A stretch of DNA of 64,000 bases from the NCBI GenBank assembly GCA_052274345.1, contig DAVZGP010000001.1, forward strand, positions 62,001 through 126,000, read 5' to 3'. The notes beneath the pieces are model-generated. The model was given only the letters and a program-made list of their open reading frames with translations, made no database searches and was not told the DNA's origin. This document shows positions 60,057-64,000 of this stretch, one piece after another (the stretch's first letter is position 1; each line of letters begins with the position of its first letter). This DNA is from Clostridium_AD sp937920395 (GTDB taxonomy: Bacteria; Bacillota; Clostridia; Clostridiales; Clostridiaceae). A program made the position numbers and the translations under genes.

Positions 60057-62765
60057 ATGAAAAAACTACTAATAACTACATTTACTATATTATTCTTTTT
60101 ATTAATATCTACTCATAGTTCATATGCATTTGAGCAAACTAATAATCAATTGCAAAAACCTATACAACAGACTTTCAAAATGAATAATATACTTGTAAAA
60201 AACAATAAGAATATCAAGTCAATTTTTAATGATAACTGCAATAACCTTCTTACTAGTGGATGGATTAAAAGTAACAAGTATACTAATAACTCATTTGTTG
60301 CAGATGCAAATGAAAATAAAAAATATAATGCACATATTCCATATGGACAATATTTATTTTACAATAACACTAAAAATTCAATTTCAAAAATAAGCAAAGA
60401 TATTAAAATAGGTGCTGGTCCTTTCAACATAGAATTTGATGCTATAATAGCCGATTTACAAACTCCTTCTACAAACGAAGTTTGGAGAGGTTTTGTACTA
60501 GATATAATTGCTAACAATAAAAGATATCATCTTAGTATTAATGACAAAGACTCTGACAATAAAATAAATATAAACTTGTTAAGTAAAAATTCAGGTTACA
60601 ACCTTTTTCATACAATTAGTACATATTTGCCCAGAGATGATGATATTCATAGATGGTCAATTAAATATGATGGAAATAAAACTATATCTATATTAATAGA
60701 TGGAAAAGTTATTGGTAATTTTCCTAATCCCGAACTAGATGCTAATGGGCTTACTGATAAGGTTGTACTTTATAGCGACATGACTGATTCACTTACAGGT
60801 ACGAACAAAATATATATTGATAATTTTGCAGTAGTAAAATCATTAACAATAAAAAATGCTGCTGTACTAACTGATGAAAAGAACCAAACTATAAATATTT
60901 CAACAGTTATGACTGTTGAAGATGAAAAGCTTATTGATATTAAGCAATATAGTATTAAAGCATACTTATATAAAAACGACAAAATTATTGCAGAAAGTAC
61001 AACCATGATAGATAATAGAAATGTTTCCTCTACACTTAATAATATAACCCAATCTGGGAAAATGAAACTTGTATTGAAGCTTGTAACTGGCAATAATGAA
61101 ATCGAACAAATAACAAAAACTCTAAATATGACTATTTCAGTAATAAATATAACTCCAGGCCAGGTTATAACTTCTACCCCTGGAAGTGTGTACCTATATA
61201 CTCAAGTGGATAAGATGTTATCAAAAAATCAAAATGATGCTCTGAATTGCGGTTGGAAATTAAGTTCCTACGTTGATTGCGAAAATAACAAGAGTGGGTC
61301 AATAATCGAAAATAGAGAAAATGCTCTATCAATAAAAATGCCTGTATCCCTAAATGGATGGTTTAGAGTTTATGTAGGTTATGTTGACGGTACTGAAAGT
61401 TTTCAAATTAGGAAAACAAATAGTTATTCACCTTTGCAAGTAAATGGTGACATTTCTTTTAATTCTAGCTCATCATATGCTGATAAATGGATTAATGAAA
61501 AATCTACAATAATTTCAAATTTTGATAACAACTCAATTGAAATACATCCAATTGCTTCTAAAATTGCTAAAATAGCTTATATTAAACTAATAGGTTTAAC
61601 AAATTATCAGGTGGCTTTATATCAACAACAAAATGGAAATAAAAAAACAGTTATTTATGATTTTGATGGGTATTCTGATTTTTTTTCTGGAAACTTCCCC
61701 ACTGTCAAAGCACTTAAAAGTAGGGTTATAGACAGCCTAGCCAATAAAAATGTTGGAACAGTAAATTGGTGTTTAGGAACCACCAGTGCTTTAAATTATA
61801 ATAGTAAATATGCAGGAAACGTGTTCCAGGGTACAGAAGGATTTGATTCTGAGCTTAGAAATGGAGATAAGTTAGCAAGATCTCAAATATTGAATATATT
61901 GCATTCTGGCAAGTCACCACTCGAACTTATAGCTGATAGAGGAATTGATATGGGAGTAAAAGTTAATGCGTCACTCAGAATGGATGCATTTTATAATCCA
62001 AGTATTTACGGCTTTTTAAATGGGAATATATATAATGAATACAAACAGTTTACTCAACTTGGCAATTTTCCGCTAAGTTATTACTACCCAGAAGTTAGAG
62101 ATTACATCAAAAACATACTTATAGAGGCAGGGTCTTTTAATAATGTGAATGGGGTAACATTAGATTTTTGCAGATACCCAACTATTTTTGGAATCGAAAC
62201 TCCCGAAAATCAAAAGATACTTATCATGAATGAATTCTTACGAACCTTGCGAAATGAACTACAAAAAAATAAAACCATAACCATAAGGATACCCTGGAAG
62301 GACCCTATTAAATATGGATTTGATGTTACTACTTGGGTTAAAGAAGGTTTACTTGATACATTAATACCTTCAAGCATTGGTAATGAGGATAAAAACTTTG
62401 AAATTTCATCTTATGTAAACATGGTTAAAAATACGAACGTAAAATTATATGTAGGTATTTCTGCAAATGTTAGTGGACACGACGTAACAAAAGAAGAAGA
62501 AAAGTTAATAAAGCAGGGACTATATATACCCAATATTAAATACTTAAATATTCAGCAATATTTATTAAGAGCTTATGATTTATATGCTGACGGCGCTGAT
62601 GGAATATTTTTATTTAACTCCTCCTCCAACCTTTATATTAATGCTACTGCACCACTGGAATCTACTTTTTTGGGTGATAAAGTTCAAATAGAAAAATGGC
62701 ATCAATTTGATTATTTATCAGGCTACATGGTAAATAAGATTAATGCTGTAAAACATGATTTTTAA
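60057..62765 (+). CDS. Secreted protein with C-terminal glycoside-hydrolase-like barrel
   Basis: Large exported protein of 902 residues. A signal peptide (basic MKK, hydrophobic TTFTILFFLLIS) is probably cut after Ala24. Residues about 95-265 look like a concanavalin/LamG-type beta sandwich (FNIEFDAIIADLQ, HRWSIKYDGNKTISILIDGK). About 270-375 is an Ig-like beta region, and about 380-530 another possible carbohydrate-binding module. From about 534 a TIM barrel of the GHL10/family-10-like type begins (YDFDGYSDFFSG, NGVTLDFCRYPT, DGADGIFLFNSS). Cell wall or polysaccharide cleavage is the likely role. The ATG lies 10 bases after GGGAG. There is no sortase or cell wall anchor at the end. Confidence 0.72.
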   Translation: MKKLLITTFTILFFLLISTHSSYAFEQTNNQLQKPIQQTFKMNNILVKNNKNIKSIFNDNCNNLLTSGWIKSNKYTNNSFVADANENKKYNAHIPYGQYLFYNNTKNSISKISKDIKIGAGPFNIEFDAIIADLQTPSTNEVWRGFVLDIIANNKRYHLSINDKDSDNKININLLSKNSGYNLFHTISTYLPRDDDIHRWSIKYDGNKTISILIDGKVIGNFPNPELDANGLTDKVVLYSDMTDSLTGTNKIYIDNFAVVKSLTIKNAAVLTDEKNQTINISTVMTVEDEKLIDIKQYSIKAYLYKNDKIIAESTTMIDNRNVSSTLNNITQSGKMKLVLKLVTGNNEIEQITKTLNMTISVINITPGQVITSTPGSVYLYTQVDKMLSKNQNDALNCGWKLSSYVDCENNKSGSIIENRENALSIKMPVSLNGWFRVYVGYVDGTESFQIRKTNSYSPLQVNGDISFNSSSSYADKWINEKSTIISNFDNNSIEIHPIASKIAKIAYIKLIGLTNYQVALYQQQNGNKKTVIYDFDGYSDFFSGNFPTVKALKSRVIDSLANKNVGTVNWCLGTTSALNYNSKYAGNVFQGTEGFDSELRNGDKLARSQILNILHSGKSPLELIADRGIDMGVKVNASLRMDAFYNPSIYGFLNGNIYNEYKQFTQLGNFPLSYYYPEVRDYIKNILIEAGSFNNVNGVTLDFCRYPTIFGIETPENQKILIMNEFLRTLRNELQKNKTITIRIPWKDPIKYGFDVTTWVKEGLLDTLIPSSIGNEDKNFEISSYVNMVKNTNVKLYVGISANVSGHDVTKEEEKLIKQGLYIPNIKYLNIQQYLLRAYDLYADGADGIFLFNSSSNLYINATAPLESTFLGDKVQIEKWHQFDYLSGYMVNKINAVKHDF

Positions 62766-62941
62766 AAATATTCCTTGACATTTTACAACTAACATGATAT
62801 TTTAAATTTAACTCAATTTAGTTTTGTACTATTAAATAGCTGTAATCTAAATTATAAATATATATTATATTAAATATAGACTTAGAAGAAGACTTAAACA
62901 CAAATTCAAAATTCACTTTAAATGAAAAGGAATGATCAAAA
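62766..62941. other. Non-coding region before the MarR gene
   Basis: 176 AT-rich bases, no terminator found after the 902-residue gene and no clear OhrR-type operator. The MarR gene has AAAGGA 10 bases before its ATG. Confidence 0.35.
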
Positions 62942-63388
62942 ATGACAGATGAATCCCTTAAATTAGATAACCAGTTATGTTTCGCTCTATACGCTTGTTC
63001 CCGTGAAATAACGAAACTTTACAAACCAGAATTAGACAAACTAGGTATAACCTACACGCAATATATTGCTCTATTAGTATTATGGGAAAAAGATAATATA
63101 ACCGTAAAAGAGATTGGAACAAAATTACATTTAGATTCTGGCACTTTAACTCCATTGTTTAAAAAATTAGAGTGTATGAACCTAGTAAAAAGAACTAGAG
63201 ACACTGTAGATGAGAGAAATGTATATATTACTCTAACTCCTTTAGGTGCTGAATTAAAAAAAATGGCTATTAGCATACCCAAAGAAATCTTTTGTTCAAC
63301 AGGTCTATCACCTCAGGCTGCAGTTACTCTTAAAGAAAATGTTAATTCATTATTATCAAATTTAGATTCTACCCATAAAAAGATATAA
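62942..63388 (+). CDS. MarR family regulator, OhrR-like
   Basis: Probable peroxide-sensing repressor. The 148 residues carry LDNQLCFALYACSREITKLY with Cys13 in the place of the reactive cysteine of OhrR. The winged helix is at about 52-97 (ITVKEIGTKLHLDSGTLTPLFKKLE, wing DERNVYITLT). KEIFCSTGLS puts a second cysteine, Cys118, near the C-terminus, as in two-cysteine OhrR proteins. Cys19 and Cys78 are extra. Usually ohr lies next to ohrR; none is seen up to base 64000 or upstream. The sensing role is inferred from the cysteine pattern. Confidence 0.88.
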   Translation: MTDESLKLDNQLCFALYACSREITKLYKPELDKLGITYTQYIALLVLWEKDNITVKEIGTKLHLDSGTLTPLFKKLECMNLVKRTRDTVDERNVYITLTPLGAELKKMAISIPKEIFCSTGLSPQAAVTLKENVNSLLSNLDSTHKKI

Positions 63389-63396
63389 AGAAGCGA

Positions 63397-63450
63397 TGTA
63401 GTAAGTTTAATATATTTTATTAATTAAACTTACTACACCATTTTTTTATT
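63397..63450. terminator. Bidirectional terminator between the MarR gene and the CmpB-like gene
   Basis: Perfect 15-bp stem TGTAGTAAGTTTAAT (63397-63411) with its complement ending at 63437, then CCATTTTTTTATT on the plus strand. It lies between convergent genes. Confidence 0.85.
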
Positions 63451-63472
63451 GTATGTTATACCTTATATTACA

Positions 63473-63895
63473 TTAATTAACATTGTTATTAAGGCTTTTT
63501 TCAATACATGCTATAACATCATGTATTCTTTCAAACATAATCCCGTAGGCAAACCAAACCGGTGCATAACTCAATGTTATAATTCCACATATTGACAATG
63601 TTTTGTTTACATAATTCCATGGGCACTCCCCTAAAAGCAATTTAAGCAGTAGTCCGCTAATTAATTCTACTGTAAATATAAGTACCATATACATACCTCC
63701 CCTAATTATAAGCGGAAGATGCCGGATTCTATTATGGACTGGTTCAAGAAATACAGCAAGCCCATATATAGGAAACATCCAAATACAAGTTGTACCTTTA
63801 AGTAACATATCTCCCTTAATCATTGCACTAAACCCATTCCAAAAAACCTCTGCTAAAAGACCTAAAATCCCGTATACAATAAATTTTTTCCACAT
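63473..63895 (-). CDS. CmpB-type membrane protein (putative ABC transporter permease family)
   Basis: Membrane protein of 140 residues and about four helices. FIVYGILGLLAEVFWNGF, LKGTTCIWMFPIYGLAVFLEPVHNRIR and LLLGECPWNYVN match the blocks of the CmpB-like family (PF06541), a poorly understood group labelled permease by name only. No ribosome binding site precedes the ATG at 63895, so expression may be low or the start may differ. No ATPase partner is visible, so transport activity is doubtful. Confidence 0.75.
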   Translation of the reverse strand: MWKKFIVYGILGLLAEVFWNGFSAMIKGDMLLKGTTCIWMFPIYGLAVFLEPVHNRIRHLPLIIRGGMYMVLIFTVELISGLLLKLLLGECPWNYVNKTLSICGIITLSYAPVWFAYGIMFERIHDVIACIEKSLNNNVN

Positions 63896-64000
63896 AATGA
63901 TATTGTGTGTGTTACATTGTAAAATATACTACTAACTTTATTAATTATTATTCTATATCAGTTTTTCCTTAAATATATCAGTCAAATTTAATTTCGCAAC
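63896..64000. other. Window end, non-coding
   Basis: The last 105 bases are AT-rich and show no gene or clear promoter; they are the upstream region of the CmpB-like gene. Confidence 0.3.

Noticed and set aside
63473..63895. ABC transporter system
   Set aside because: The CmpB-like protein has no ATPase or substrate-binding partner in view; the family name alone does not support transport.

Overview
The window looks like a chromosomal housekeeping region of a low-GC Firmicute, most likely Clostridium sensu stricto. The reasons are strong AT bias, AGGAGG-type ribosome binding sites almost everywhere, frequent GTG/TTG starts, and a clostridial gene order (codY-rpsB-tsf-pyrH-frr-uppS-cdsA-dxr-rseP, ylxM-ffh-rpsP-khpA-rimM-trmD-rplS, rnc-smc-ftsY, yicC-remA-gmk-rpoZ-coaBC-priA-def-fmt-rsmB-rlmN-prpC-prkC-rsgA-rpe-thiN). 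The sporulation gene ylbJ fits a spore former. The species cannot be named from the sequence alone. No rRNA, tRNA, CRISPR, transposase or phage gene was seen.

Layout by strand: nearly all genes are on the minus strand and read from high to low coordinates. Bases 1-7600 carry isoprenoid/lipid carrier genes (rseP partial, dxr, cdsA, uppS), translation genes (frr, tsf, rpsB), pyrH and codY. Bases 7757-12624 carry topA, dprA and a ComM-type ATPase gene. A plus-strand island, gltS-yraN (12972-14649), interrupts the expected rnhB-yraN-yifB order. Bases 14726-29660 hold the ribosome/SRP cluster (rnhB, rbgA, rplS, trmD, rimM, khpA, rpsP, ffh, ylxM), then ftsY, smc, a 32-codon small ORF, a radical SAM gene, rnc, acpP, plsX, rpmF and yceD. 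ackA (29856-31049) stands without pta. Plus-strand tmcAL and ylbJ follow, then minus-strand coaD, rsmD, recG, fakA-like and asp23-like genes. rpmB is on the plus strand and ends in an array of four hairpins. A roughly 15-gene block from thiN to yicC (40852-55121) joins translation, primosome, coenzyme A, formylation and the PrkC/PrpC signalling pair.

The right end (55330-64000) is more accessory: an aminotransferase, a purine permease with a palindrome inside its promoter, an asparaginase, small unknown proteins, a 902-residue secreted glycosidase-like protein, an OhrR-like regulator with no visible ohr gene, and a CmpB-type membrane protein.

Many start codons were moved inward, because the longest frame often begins inside or upstream of the Shine-Dalgarno sequence (codY, topA, rplS, khpA, rpsP, ffh, smc, rpmB, recG, rsmD, gmk, prkC and others). 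No clearly new defence or mobile system was found. The most interesting signals are regulatory: structured leaders before rpsB, rplS and yceD-rpmF, stop codons embedded in 3' hairpins, the hairpin array after rpmB, and the pbuG operator-like palindrome. The gene-order anomalies (missing pta, inverted yraN) and two unlisted small membrane-protein ORFs are also notable.
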